Assembly: GCF_041687175.1 (NCBI RefSeq)
Contig: NZ_JAWLCK010000001.1
Coordinates: 1 to 64,000, forward strand
DNA from: Lutispora sp041687175
GTDB lineage: Bacteria > Bacillota > Clostridia > Lutisporales > Lutisporaceae
Reading direction: 5' to 3'
DNA: 64,000 bases
The notes beneath the pieces are model-generated. The model was not told the DNA's origin and made no database searches. It saw only the letters and a list, made by a program, of their open reading frames with translations. The translations under genes were made by a program, and so were the position numbers. Below, one piece after another: positions 18,045 through 25,639 of the stretch. How positions within the stretch are numbered: position 1 is the first letter of the stretch; every line of letters begins with the position of its first letter.

Positions 18045-18245
18045 TTATCTGAAATAACTAACAGTCAAAACTATCCTTTCTTCATTTTCTACATGCTTCA
18101 CCACAATAGGGTTCAAGTTATAAAACTCATTTTCTTCCGCAATAGATGGTGCCTTTGTCACCTCTACAATTATTTCCTTATCATGAGGCAGCTTTAATAA
18201 TGCATCATTTAGCCTGTAACCAATTAATAAAAGATTTTGCTGCAA
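18045..18245 (-). CDS. Small conserved-looking protein of unknown function after frr
   Basis: This 66-residue protein begins at a TTG 7 nt after a GGAGG that lies in the last codons of frr, only 2 nt after the frr stop. It is followed by a strong terminator, so it looks like the true last gene of the operon. The pattern NLLLIGYRLNDALLKL..KEIIVEVTKAPS..PIVVKHVENEERIVLTVSYF is an alpha/beta arrangement reminiscent of a single PASTA-like repeat. I recall small proteins in the same frr-uppS gap of other Clostridia, but no function. No signal peptide or membrane segment is visible. Confidence 0.75.
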   Translation of the reverse strand: MQQNLLLIGYRLNDALLKLPHDKEIIVEVTKAPSIAEENEFYNLNPIVVKHVENEERIVLTVSYFR

Positions 18246-18247
18246 TA

Positions 18248-18805
18248 CTAAACCTCCATGATTTCCTTTTCCTTAGCTTCAAGTATCTTATCAATTTCTT
18301 TAATTGCTTTATCTGTGCACTTCTGCATATCATCTTCAGCTTTTTTCAATTCATCTTCAGTAATTTTATTATCTTTTTTTAATTTTTTAAAACTATCATT
18401 TGCATCTCTTCTGGTATTTCTAACTGCAACTTTTGACTCTTCACCCATTTTCTTAACGACTTTTACCAGTTCTTTTCTTCTTTCCTCAGTTAACTGGGGT
18501 ACTACAAGTCTTATTACTTTACCGTCATTTGATGGATTAATGCCTAGGTCTGACTTCAATATTGCTTTTTCAATGAGACTGATTGATTTTGCATCCCATG
18601 GCTGTATGGTCATAACTCTTGGTTCTGGAGCAGATATATTCGCAAGCTGATTGAGAGGTGTTTCAACACCATAGTATTCCACTGTAATTCTATCTAACAT
18701 AGCGGGATTAGCACGACCAGCTCTCAATGAAGCCAGTTCTTTTTTTAATATACCTATTGTTTTGTTCATCTTTTCCTCTGCTGTTTTCTCAATCTCCTTA
18801 ATCAT
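18248..18805 (-). CDS. frr: Ribosome recycling factor
   Basis: RRF splits post-termination ribosomes with EF-G. The 185 residues have the full pattern: an N-terminal helix with LKKELASLRAGRANPAMLDRI in two parts, the PLNQLANISAPEPR core, the ILKSDLGINPSNDGKVIRLVVPQLTEERR segment in order, and the long C-terminal helix. The ATG follows AAAGGAGG that also encodes the end of pyrH (gap 3 nt). The pyrH-frr pair is standard. Confidence 0.97.
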   Translation of the reverse strand: MIKEIEKTAEEKMNKTIGILKKELASLRAGRANPAMLDRITVEYYGVETPLNQLANISAPEPRVMTIQPWDAKSISLIEKAILKSDLGINPSNDGKVIRLVVPQLTEERRKELVKVVKKMGEESKVAVRNTRRDANDSFKKLKKDNKITEDELKKAEDDMQKCTDKAIKEIDKILEAKEKEIMEV

Positions 18806-18808
18806 GAA

Positions 18809-19522
18809 TTAATCCTCCTTTACTATTGTACCAATTATTTCACCTTTTATAACTTTAATAATATTATCCGGGTTATTTAAGTTAAATACTATTATAGGTA
18901 TCTTGTTATCCATACAGAGGGAAGCTGCAGTTGAATCCATAACTCCTAATCCTTTATTGATTACATCTATATAGGAGAGATAATCGTATTTTTTTGCATT
19001 TTTATTTTCAACAGGATCGCTATCATATACTCCATCAACTTTTTTAGCCAGCAGAATTATTTCTGCTTCAATTTCAGCAGCTCTGAGTGCAGCAGTAGTA
19101 TCAGTAGAAAAATATGGATTTCCTATGCCAGAAGCAAATATTACAACTCTGCCCTTCTCTAGATGCCTGATTGCTTTTCTTCTTATATAGGGCTCAGCAA
19201 TCTGCCTCATTTCAATCGCAGTTTGTACCCTTGTAGCTACATCTATTCTTTCTAGCGCATCCTGTAAAGCTAATGCATTTATTACTGTTGCTAACATTCC
19301 CATATTATCAGCAGTTGTCCTATCCATACCAATACCGCTTCTGCCTCTCCAGAAATTGCCTCCTCCTACTACTATAGCAACCTGAACTCCCATGTTTACT
19401 AACTCTCTTACCTTCTCAGCAATGCTTTCAATGGTGTTTTGATCCAACCCAAAATCTTTCTCTCCAGCAAGCGCTTCACCACTCAACTTTAAAATAACTC
19501 TTTTATATTTAGTCGATTCCAT
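18809..19522 (-). CDS. pyrH: UMP kinase
   Basis: PyrH phosphorylates UMP to UDP and is an amino-acid-kinase family hexamer. Visible motifs are RVILKLSGEALAG at the N-terminus, VAIVVGGGNFWRGRSG, GNPYFSTDTTAALRAAEI and AKKVDGVYDSDP. The 237 residues are the usual size. The ATG is 8 nt after TGGAGG. It follows the terminator-like hairpin after tsf, so it may be partly uncoupled from rpsB-tsf; I saw no clear promoter in the 100-nt gap. Confidence 0.97.
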   Translation of the reverse strand: MESTKYKRVILKLSGEALAGEKDFGLDQNTIESIAEKVRELVNMGVQVAIVVGGGNFWRGRSGIGMDRTTADNMGMLATVINALALQDALERIDVATRVQTAIEMRQIAEPYIRRKAIRHLEKGRVVIFASGIGNPYFSTDTTAALRAAEIEAEIILLAKKVDGVYDSDPVENKNAKKYDYLSYIDVINKGLGVMDSTAASLCMDNKIPIIVFNLNNPDNIIKVIKGEIIGTIVKED

Positions 19523-19583
19523 AATACATGCCTCCAGTTAAGCTAAAATTTCTACATTAAGCATAAAAATCCTTCTAATTTTA

Positions 19584-19610
19584 TAAAAAAGAGAACACTT
19601 TGTGTTCTCT
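19584..19610 (-). terminator. Intrinsic terminator after tsf (bidirectional sequence)
   Basis: A 9-bp stem AGAGAACAC/GTGTTCTCT with a 3-nt loop is flanked on both sides by A/T runs, giving a T-run on the minus strand at 19589-19584. It lies between the tsf stop and pyrH. It probably lowers readthrough from the abundant rpsB-tsf message into pyrH. Confidence 0.85.
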
Positions 19611-19625
19611 TTTTTCAATTGTAGT

Positions 19626-20537
19626 TTATTTATTTTTCATCTGACTCATAACTTCCTCAGCGAAATTATCTTCTCTCTTTTGTATTCCTTCACCTTTTTC
19701 AAATCTTACGAATCTTGAAATAGAAATCTCTGAGCCAATCTCTTTTGATTTATCATTCAAGAGCTTAGCAATAGTTCTTTCTCCGTCTTTTACAAAAAGT
19801 TGGTCCATAAGACAAATCTCTTTCAGCTGCTTTTTAAGTCTTCCTTCTATCATTTTTTCCACAACTTCAGGTTTTTTACCTTCATTTAGAGCCTGAACTC
19901 TTAATATTTCTCTTTCTTTTTCAATATAATCATTGGGAACATCAGATTCATTAATATATAATGGGCTCATTGCAGCAACTTGCATGGCAATATCCTTACC
20001 TAGTTCAACTAATATATCATTAACTACTGTACTTTCTAATTGAACCAAAGTACCGATTCTTCCACCACCATGTATATAGGAAACAATGGCACCGATTTCT
20101 ACACTAAATCTTTCAAATCTTCTAATAGTCATATTTTCACCGATTTTTGCGATTAATGTACTTAGGGCTTCTTTTACCTTCATCCCATTATACTCAGTTT
20201 CGTTTAGCTGCTCCACATCATCTAGTTTTCTATCTACTACAAGCTTTGCCATTGAATTAACAAAATCAATGAATTCTTGATTCTTGGCAACAAAGTCAGT
20301 TTCACAATTGACTTCAACAATTGCTCCCATTTTCATGTCATCACTAACATATGTACCTATAAGGCCTTCTGCAGCGATTCTTCCTGCTTTTTTAGCAGCA
20401 GCTGCCAAGCCCTTTTCTCTTAAAAACTCTATTGCCTTTTCTAAATCACCGTTGGTTTCAACCAAAGCTTTTTTGCAATCCATCATCCCTGCTCCGGTTC
20501 TATCCCTAAGTTCTTTTACAGTTGAAGCATCAACCAT
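19626..20537 (-). CDS. tsf: Translation elongation factor Ts
   Basis: EF-Ts is the nucleotide exchange factor for EF-Tu. The N-terminal VKELRDRTGAGMMDCKKAL and the EVNCETDFVAKN segment, which carries the TDFV motif that contacts EF-Tu, are present. The C-terminal dimerisation region is included, giving 303 residues, similar to the long Bacillus form. The start has GGAGGAG upstream. It follows rpsB by 80 nt, with a hairpin in the gap. Confidence 0.97.
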   Translation of the reverse strand: MVDASTVKELRDRTGAGMMDCKKALVETNGDLEKAIEFLREKGLAAAAKKAGRIAAEGLIGTYVSDDMKMGAIVEVNCETDFVAKNQEFIDFVNSMAKLVVDRKLDDVEQLNETEYNGMKVKEALSTLIAKIGENMTIRRFERFSVEIGAIVSYIHGGGRIGTLVQLESTVVNDILVELGKDIAMQVAAMSPLYINESDVPNDYIEKEREILRVQALNEGKKPEVVEKMIEGRLKKQLKEICLMDQLFVKDGERTIAKLLNDKSKEIGSEISISRFVRFEKGEGIQKREDNFAEEVMSQMKNK

Positions 20538-20564
20538 ATTAATCTCCTCCTAAACATTATTAAA

Positions 20565-20607
20565 GGTAAGGGAAGGAGAATATAAATTCAGAACTCCGAC
20601 CCTTACC
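20565..20607 (-). other. Hairpin in the rpsB-tsf spacer
   Basis: GGTAAGGG pairs with CCCTTACC over 8 bp, and inside it, after a 2x2 internal loop, GGAG pairs with CTCC. No T-run follows, so it is not a standard terminator. It could set the relative amount or stability of the rpsB and tsf parts of the message. Confidence 0.6.
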
Positions 20608-20616
20608 GCATAATCA

Positions 20617-21315
20617 TTATTCTGCTAGCTGTTCACCTTGTCTTGCTTCTATTACAGCATCAGCAATCTTAGAAGTTAAAAGCTTGACTGCCCTTATAGC
20701 ATCATCATTACCCGGTATAGGATAGTCAACTTCTTCTGGGTCGCAGTTTGTATCTACAATTGCAACAACCGGAATTCCTAATATGTGGGCTTCTTGAATA
20801 GCTATCTTTTCTTTTCTTGGATCTACAATAAATATGGCTCCTGGTAAGTCATTCATGTTTTTAATACCATTTAGGTTCTTTTCAAGCTTTTCCTTTTCCG
20901 CTTTAAGCTTTATGACCTCTTTTTTGGGTAAAATCTCAAATGTACCATCATTCTCCATTTGTTCTAGTTCTTTAAGTCTCTCAATTCTCTTCTTGATGGT
21001 TTTGAAGTTAGTTAACATCCCACCTAGCCATCTTTGGTTTACATAGAACATATCGCATCTAACTGCTTCAAACTCGATTGACTCTTGTGCCTGTTTCTTA
21101 GTACCAACGAAAAGAATACTCTTTCCTGAAGCGGCAACCTCTTTAATAAACTCATAGGCTTCTTCAACTTTCTTAACAGTTTTTTGAAGGTCTATGATAT
21201 AAATGCCATTTCTTTCAGTAAAGATGTATTCAGCCATTTTAGGGTTCCAACGCCTAGTCTGATGTCCAAAATGCACACCAGCTTCTAATAGTTGTTTCAT
21301 AGAAATTACTGACAT
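20617..21315 (-). CDS. rpsB: 30S ribosomal protein S2
   Basis: S2 is a late-assembling 30S protein. Typical segments are MKQLLEAGVHFGHQTRRWNPKM near the start (in parts), GIYIIDLQKT, SILFVGTKKQAQ, NQRWLGGMLTNF and PGAIFIVDPRKE, and IPVVAIVDTNCDP. The 232 residues are normal. The ATG follows AGGAGGTGA. It has its own promoter (21421-21449) and a folded leader (21345-21400). The gene follows the end of the flagellar operon, the same junction as in B. subtilis (sigD-swrB-rpsB). Confidence 0.98.
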   Translation of the reverse strand: MSVISMKQLLEAGVHFGHQTRRWNPKMAEYIFTERNGIYIIDLQKTVKKVEEAYEFIKEVAASGKSILFVGTKKQAQESIEFEAVRCDMFYVNQRWLGGMLTNFKTIKKRIERLKELEQMENDGTFEILPKKEVIKLKAEKEKLEKNLNGIKNMNDLPGAIFIVDPRKEKIAIQEAHILGIPVVAIVDTNCDPEEVDYPIPGNDDAIRAVKLLTSKIADAVIEARQGEQLAE

Positions 21316-21344
21316 TTAATGTCACCTCCTGTGGTTTTTTCCTC

Positions 21345-21400
21345 CATAGCCATCCTCTTGACTAAAAGCATTTCTGCACCCTTTAGCCAATCAAGCTATG
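21345..21400 (-). promoter_or_regulatory. Structured rpsB leader RNA
   Basis: In the transcript, CATAGC (21400-21395) pairs with GCTATG (21350-21345), GGCTAAA (21388-21382) with TTTAGTC (21366-21360), and a GCA-GAAA-TGC tip with a GNRA-type tetraloop sits inside. The element ends about 20 nt before the ribosome binding site. Ribosomal protein leaders of this kind commonly bind their own product; S2 binding here is inference. Confidence 0.55.
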
Positions 21401-21420
21401 TGTGATTTTTCACATATTGT

Positions 21421-21449
21421 AGTATAGCATATATGTACTTTGTTGGCAA
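21421..21449 (-). promoter_or_regulatory. Strong sigma-A promoter of rpsB with extended -10
   Basis: TTGCCA (21449-21444) and TATACT (21426-21421) are 17 nt apart, and TGC precedes the -10. It is located between the last gene of the flagellar operon and rpsB, so the ribosomal genes do not depend on flagellar transcription. Confidence 0.8.
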
Positions 21450-21524
21450 TAAAATTATTTTACTGAAATCATATTTTTATACTTGCCTTTTTAAAACATT
21501 TTATTCAAATTTTAATTAAATTAT

Positions 21525-21962
21525 TTAAGGCATCGTTATTATATCTATTATATCATCATAACTAGTTCCTTTTTTAATTATGTAAACTCCATATTGAATC
21601 TTTCTTTCTTTCTCTTTTTCTTTTAATCTATTTAAAAATTCTTTAATGTCTAAAATCAATCCGTTTTTCATCAATACCTCAGCTGCATCATATGAATTAA
21701 AGCCCTTTAATATTTCAATTCTTATTTCTTCCTTCTCAGCTTCATCACTCTCAATTTTTTCGTCATCTTTAATATCTTCATTTTTAATATTCTTATTTAT
21801 TAAATCTTCCGGATTTATTACAATAAACCCTCTTTTAATCGCCTCTGTTCTAATATAATCATCGCTGAATGCTTTTCCATTGATATTTATATTTATTATA
21901 GAGGATAATACTAAGCCTATACCCATACCTAGCATTATTCCTTTAATGTCATATACTTTCAT
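21525..21962 (-). CDS. Membrane-anchored protein with MltG/YceG LysM-like region only
   Basis: The 145-residue protein has one N-terminal membrane segment (about 8-26), then a charged Glu/Asp/Lys linker (about 45-80). The C-terminal part (about 80-145) follows the pattern I.I..G....DAAEVLMKNGLI...EFL......GVYIIKKGTSYDDII, which resembles the LysM-like N-terminal region of the endolytic transglycosylase MltG. The catalytic domain is absent, so lytic activity is not expected; peptidoglycan or protein binding is possible. It overlaps the previous gene by 14 nt and is the last gene before the rpsB promoter. Confidence 0.75.
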   Translation of the reverse strand: MKVYDIKGIMLGMGIGLVLSSIINININGKAFSDDYIRTEAIKRGFIVINPEDLINKNIKNEDIKDDEKIESDEAEKEEIRIEILKGFNSYDAAEVLMKNGLILDIKEFLNRLKEKEKERKIQYGVYIIKKGTSYDDIIDIITMP

Positions 21963-22464
21963 TGCTTTTGATCCCTCTGCTTAATGATAATATTAACATT
22001 ACCTCGCCTTTTCCCATTTGAAGTCTTTTTGCAATTTCATCGACGGTCATTCCATCGCTATACATCTTTAAAATATCCTTTTCTTTTTCCTTTTTCTCAT
22101 GCGTATGGCTTTCTTTTTCTTCTTTCATAGGCACTACCTCTGCATTTGTTTCGGTCATTATATAAGCATCTTCTACTGGACCAGATTCTGTCAACTCAAC
22201 TACAGTATTATCTTCCTCTTTTATATACTTTCTCTTGTGAACAATATAATCCTCTATCTCATTTACTATTGTTTCAGATGTATATACCAGTTCGTCGATC
22301 ATCTCGTTAGCCTCATCTATAATCTTTTTTATATCCTGTTCTTTGACACATAAATCATAGTAAATCTTTTCGCCTTTTATTTTATCTGAAATAATCAAAA
22401 ATAAGGATACAATGATCATGCTTATACCAACAATTGTTAATAAATAATTAATATAAATCATCAT
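21949..22464 (-). CDS. Membrane-anchored protein with C-terminal HTH-like motif (DUF6115/SwrB-position)
   Basis: One membrane helix lies at about residues 5-25, followed by a coiled-coil-like region, an acidic middle, and a C-terminal segment LKMYSDGMTVDEIAKRLQMGKGEVMLILSL that looks like a short helix-turn-helix. It lies between sigD and rpsB, where B. subtilis has swrB, a membrane protein that promotes flagellar type III export activation; the topology is the same, but I cannot show orthology. Start is uncertain: the ATG at 22464 follows GGTG, while GTG codons at 22476 and 22473 are also in frame. Confidence 0.75.
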   Translation of the reverse strand: MMIYINYLLTIVGISMIIVSLFLIISDKIKGEKIYYDLCVKEQDIKKIIDEANEMIDELVYTSETIVNEIEDYIVHKRKYIKEEDNTVVELTESGPVEDAYIMTETNAEVVPMKEEKESHTHEKKEKEKDILKMYSDGMTVDEIAKRLQMGKGEVMLILSLSRGIKSNESI

Positions 22465-22475
22465 ACTCAACACCA

Positions 22476-22793
22476 CTATATTTGAATATCAATTTTTGAA
22501 CCTTTAAAGCATATATTTTCTTTTTCATTTTTTTCTTTTTTACCTTTATCCTTTCTTCCATAACTTTGATTTTTATTTTTTCCACCTTTATTTCTTTCGT
22601 CTTTGCTTATTGCAAGCTTATATGCTTTATCGCTTTTACTAATGCGTTTTAAGTCTTCTGTCTTTTTCATGGAATCCTGAGTAATATTTATTTGCTGATT
22701 ATTCTTAAGAGTTTCGTTTTCAATATGCTTTATTTTTTGAATCTCAGGTGCTTTAGGTAGAAGAACTTGAAGATCTACAGATCTTATTGACAT
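22476..22793 (-). CDS. Small lysine-rich protein of the flagellar operon, function unknown
   Basis: This 105-residue protein has a short hydrophobic-polar N-terminal motif (MSIRSVDLQVLLPKAPEIQKIKHIE) and a long, very basic and disordered-looking Lys/Glu/Asn tail. There is no membrane segment. A gene of the same kind, starting with an IRSVDLQVL-like motif, is often found near the fapA/sigD end of clostridial flagellar operons, but I know no function. It lies 12 nt after the fapA-like gene and overlaps the next gene. Confidence 0.7.
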   Translation of the reverse strand: MSIRSVDLQVLLPKAPEIQKIKHIENETLKNNQQINITQDSMKKTEDLKRISKSDKAYKLAISKDERNKGGKNKNQSYGRKDKGKKEKNEKENICFKGSKIDIQI

Positions 22794-22805
22794 ATTATTA
22801 CCACC

Positions 22806-24476
22806 TTATGGCTCATAAGAACCTATTTTTATTTCTCCTGAAGTTCTATAAAATGTAACATACTGCATTTGATCTCTAACATACATGCTACTGCTGCCGA
22901 TTGTTATCTTAGTCCCTGAATATACTACATTTTCAACTTTTATCTTACCATTTGGAATATCTTCAATATACTCTGCAATTTCTTTTATTTCCTTCTCTAA
23001 ATCGTCCAGAGCCTTTTGTGTTTGTAGCTTTAATAATATAGATTTATTTAACAATTCTCTCTTATCATTGCTTAGTTCTTCCTTTCTACTTAGCTTTGTT
23101 AACATATCTACAGCTTGAGTAAGCTTTTTCAGATTTTCTGAATTTTTATCCTTATCTAGCTTTAATTTATCATATTTTTTTCGTACATCCGGATTTACTC
23201 CTACCTCAACTTCTGTAATCGTCGCCATTGGAGATCCAATTATCTTTGCTTTGATTTCATCAGATACCTTTATCTCACCGCCTACGATAAGTCCTTTTCT
23301 TCCCTGCACTTCAAGCTTTTTACCACAATATACAGTACTATGCATTATAGCATCGGTTTGGATGTTACCCTTTGCATACACATTGCTATTTTCAATGAAT
23401 TTAGCAATCAAATCTCCTTCGCAAACCAATTTGCCCTTATTCATGCCTTGAATGCCCCTATGTAGAATTATGCTTCCTCTTGAATTTATGACAGCCCCTT
23501 CAACTACCCCAAATACTTCAACGTCATCATCTGCATCTATAGTAAACCCTGTTAAAACATTTCCCTTTATAACTACTTTTCCTATAAATCGTATATTTCC
23601 TGTAGAATTATCAACATTTCCTTGTACAGTATAGACTGGGAATACACTTATTTTATTATCTACAATCTTTACTTCTCCATCAATTAAAGAAATAAGCTGC
23701 AACCCATCTTCACTTACTTCAACATTTTTACCTTTAGGCATTTTGATTTGCTTTCCATCTTTGGCTTTAATCTCTTTTCCATACACATTTTCCCCATTTG
23801 TACCTTTTGTTGATGGTATCATAGTAGCAAGAATTTCACCTTTATTCACATTCTTTATTAAGGATAATTCTTTATAATCCACTCTTCCATCATCTGCAAT
23901 AAAAACTTTTTTGTCCTGAGAAATATTAAACTTGTATTCTATCTTTGCATCTTCGCCGTTTATAGCAGGTTTCCCTTTAGCAATTAACACACGGCTATTA
24001 TATATACGTTCATTTACTAGCTTGTCTATTTCATCATTTAGTATTCCGCTCTTAATGTTCTTCTCTTCCAACGCTTTATAAACATCTTCTTTATCCAGTT
24101 GTCTTCCTCCAACAGGCGGATGTACATATATATATGCTTCCATCAAATCTGCTGATACCGTGACTTCATACTTTGAATCTATTACTTCTATAGGTATATC
24201 AATTTCATTATCATCTATTGCAGAGTTTTGAGCATTATTACCTGTCTCAGCTGTTTTTAAATCATTTTCTATATTATTAATTATTTCTGACAAGCTATTA
24301 TATTTGTCATTATCCTCAATAGTTGCACTTATTTTATAATGTTTACCGAATAGTGTTTTTTTCTCTTCGATCACTTCAATTTTGATGAAATCCTTACTAG
24401 TTTTAAAATGAGCTTCAGCTTCTGATATAAGTCTTTCTAAATTCTTGCCTTCTAGAATTACTGTGCTTGTTACCAC
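22806..24476 (-). CDS. FapA-family (DUF342) beta-helix protein with Jag-like N-terminus
   Basis: The 556-residue protein starts with a Jag_N-like segment (LERLISEAEAHFKTSKDFIKIEVIEEKKTLFGKHYKI over residues about 10-50, read in parts). A DUF342/FapA region follows with repeated GNV..G..I-type strands typical of a right-handed beta helix (GNIRFIGKVVIKGNVLTGF, DVEVFGVVEGAVI). A C-terminal coiled coil (about 430-510) ends the protein. FapA proteins are common next to flagellar and chemotaxis genes, but their biochemical role is unsettled; the name refers to a Vibrio polar growth/flagellar regulator. The start is a GTG, 8 nt after GAGGAG. Confidence 0.85.
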   Translation of the reverse strand: MVTSTVILEGKNLERLISEAEAHFKTSKDFIKIEVIEEKKTLFGKHYKISATIEDNDKYNSLSEIINNIENDLKTAETGNNAQNSAIDDNEIDIPIEVIDSKYEVTVSADLMEAYIYVHPPVGGRQLDKEDVYKALEEKNIKSGILNDEIDKLVNERIYNSRVLIAKGKPAINGEDAKIEYKFNISQDKKVFIADDGRVDYKELSLIKNVNKGEILATMIPSTKGTNGENVYGKEIKAKDGKQIKMPKGKNVEVSEDGLQLISLIDGEVKIVDNKISVFPVYTVQGNVDNSTGNIRFIGKVVIKGNVLTGFTIDADDDVEVFGVVEGAVINSRGSIILHRGIQGMNKGKLVCEGDLIAKFIENSNVYAKGNIQTDAIMHSTVYCGKKLEVQGRKGLIVGGEIKVSDEIKAKIIGSPMATITEVEVGVNPDVRKKYDKLKLDKDKNSENLKKLTQAVDMLTKLSRKEELSNDKRELLNKSILLKLQTQKALDDLEKEIKEIAEYIEDIPNGKIKVENVVYSGTKITIGSSSMYVRDQMQYVTFYRTSGEIKIGSYEP

Positions 24477-24514
24477 AATATCAACTCCTCAACAAATAGA
24501 TAACAATGGCATAT

Positions 24515-25255
24515 TTACTTACAAAATAATAATGTCATTCTAGCTTTTAGCTTAAGTATTGCTTTAGTATGTAATTGAGATACTCTTGATTCAGATATTG
24601 AAAGTATAGATCCTATTTCTTTGTATGTAAGTTCCTCAAAGTAGTAAAGTGTTATTATTTTTTTCTCTTTTTCCGGTAAACCGCTGATTGCTTCAGCCAA
24701 GCCCTCTCTAAATTCTTCAGCTTCAAGCCTGCTGGTTGGGTTACAATCTTCGTTATATATATCAATAGTGCTTTCTCTATGTTGGTCTAAATACTCATCG
24801 AGAGATACAACACTATATGAAGTCATGCTTTGAATTCTTTTTTGTAGCTCTGATTCAGTTATACCTAGCTTTTCTGCAATGTCCTTATCCGTTGCATTGC
24901 TGCCCTTTTCCATTTCTACCTCCGTATAAGCTTTCTCAAGCTCTTTAGCCTTTTGCCTTACGGATCGGGGTATCCAATCAATTTCTCTTAAATAGTCTAT
25001 TATTGCACCTCTTATTCTTAAATGGGCATATGTTTCAAACTTAACACCACGACTAAATTCGTATTTATCAATGGCATCTATAAGACCGAACATGCCATAA
25101 CTTACTAAGTCGTCATATTCCACATTATTATTGTAGCTAACATAAAGCCGACCAGCTATATATTTAACCAAATATAAATAATTGAGTATTAATTCCTCCC
25201 TAAGTTTTTCATCTTTACTTTTTTCATACTTTTCCCATAGATCGTTTATATTCAT
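24515..25255 (-). CDS. sigD: Flagellar/motility sigma factor (SigD/FliA family)
   Basis: This sigma-28 family protein directs transcription of late flagellar, flagellin and chemoreceptor genes. Region 2 contains YLVKYIAGRLY, VEYDDLVSYGMFGLIDAIDKYEFSRGVKFETYA (in parts) and RGAIIDYLREIDWIPRSVR. Region 4 has SGLPEKEKKIITLYYFEELTYKEIG (in parts) and the helix-turn-helix ILSISESRVSQLH. The ATG at 25255 lies 6 nt after GGAGG; 11 extra upstream codons read MYLLASSWRYK and are probably not translated. 246 residues is normal. An anti-sigma factor (FlgM) is not in the window. Confidence 0.95.
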   Translation of the reverse strand: MNINDLWEKYEKSKDEKLREELILNYLYLVKYIAGRLYVSYNNNVEYDDLVSYGMFGLIDAIDKYEFSRGVKFETYAHLRIRGAIIDYLREIDWIPRSVRQKAKELEKAYTEVEMEKGSNATDKDIAEKLGITESELQKRIQSMTSYSVVSLDEYLDQHRESTIDIYNEDCNPTSRLEAEEFREGLAEAISGLPEKEKKIITLYYFEELTYKEIGSILSISESRVSQLHTKAILKLKARMTLLFCK

Positions 25256-25295
25256 CTTATACCTCCATGAGGAAGCTAGTAAATACACTATAATT

Positions 25296-25625
25296 CTATT
25301 TCTTATTGTATAAATCTGCTGGATTTATTTCTTGAAAATCATCTTCTTTGTTTAAACTCGCAAACTCTTCGTCAGTTATTGGTGGAATATATGCTTCAAA
25401 ATTATAAGATTGTTTTTTCTCATTCATTTGCTTATTAACATTTATCATATAGTTCCTTTTCAAAGTATCAGAAATTAAAATACCACAGGTTGTGAGACTT
25501 ATTGTTAAGACTATACTTTTAAGCATTAAAACTATAAAATTACTATTAAAATATAAACCCGCTATTAAATTAATTATTAAACCTATAATTACTAATGCAT
25601 AGGGTATAATTTTTATCATATACAT
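25296..25625 (-). CDS. Small two-transmembrane protein between cheD and sigD
   Basis: This 109-residue protein has two hydrophobic helices (about 5-25 and 30-52) and a polar cytoplasmic-looking tail ending in a run of Asp/Glu/Lys (FEAYIPPITDEEFASLN and beyond). It is packed 14 nt after cheD and about 40 nt before sigD. I do not recognise a domain. Position suggests a motility accessory role; nothing in the sequence shows what it is. Confidence 0.7.
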   Translation of the reverse strand: MYMIKIIPYALVIIGLIINLIAGLYFNSNFIVLMLKSIVLTISLTTCGILISDTLKRNYMINVNKQMNEKKQSYNFEAYIPPITDEEFASLNKEDDFQEINPADLYNKK

Positions 25626-25639
25626 CTTTTAAACCTCAG

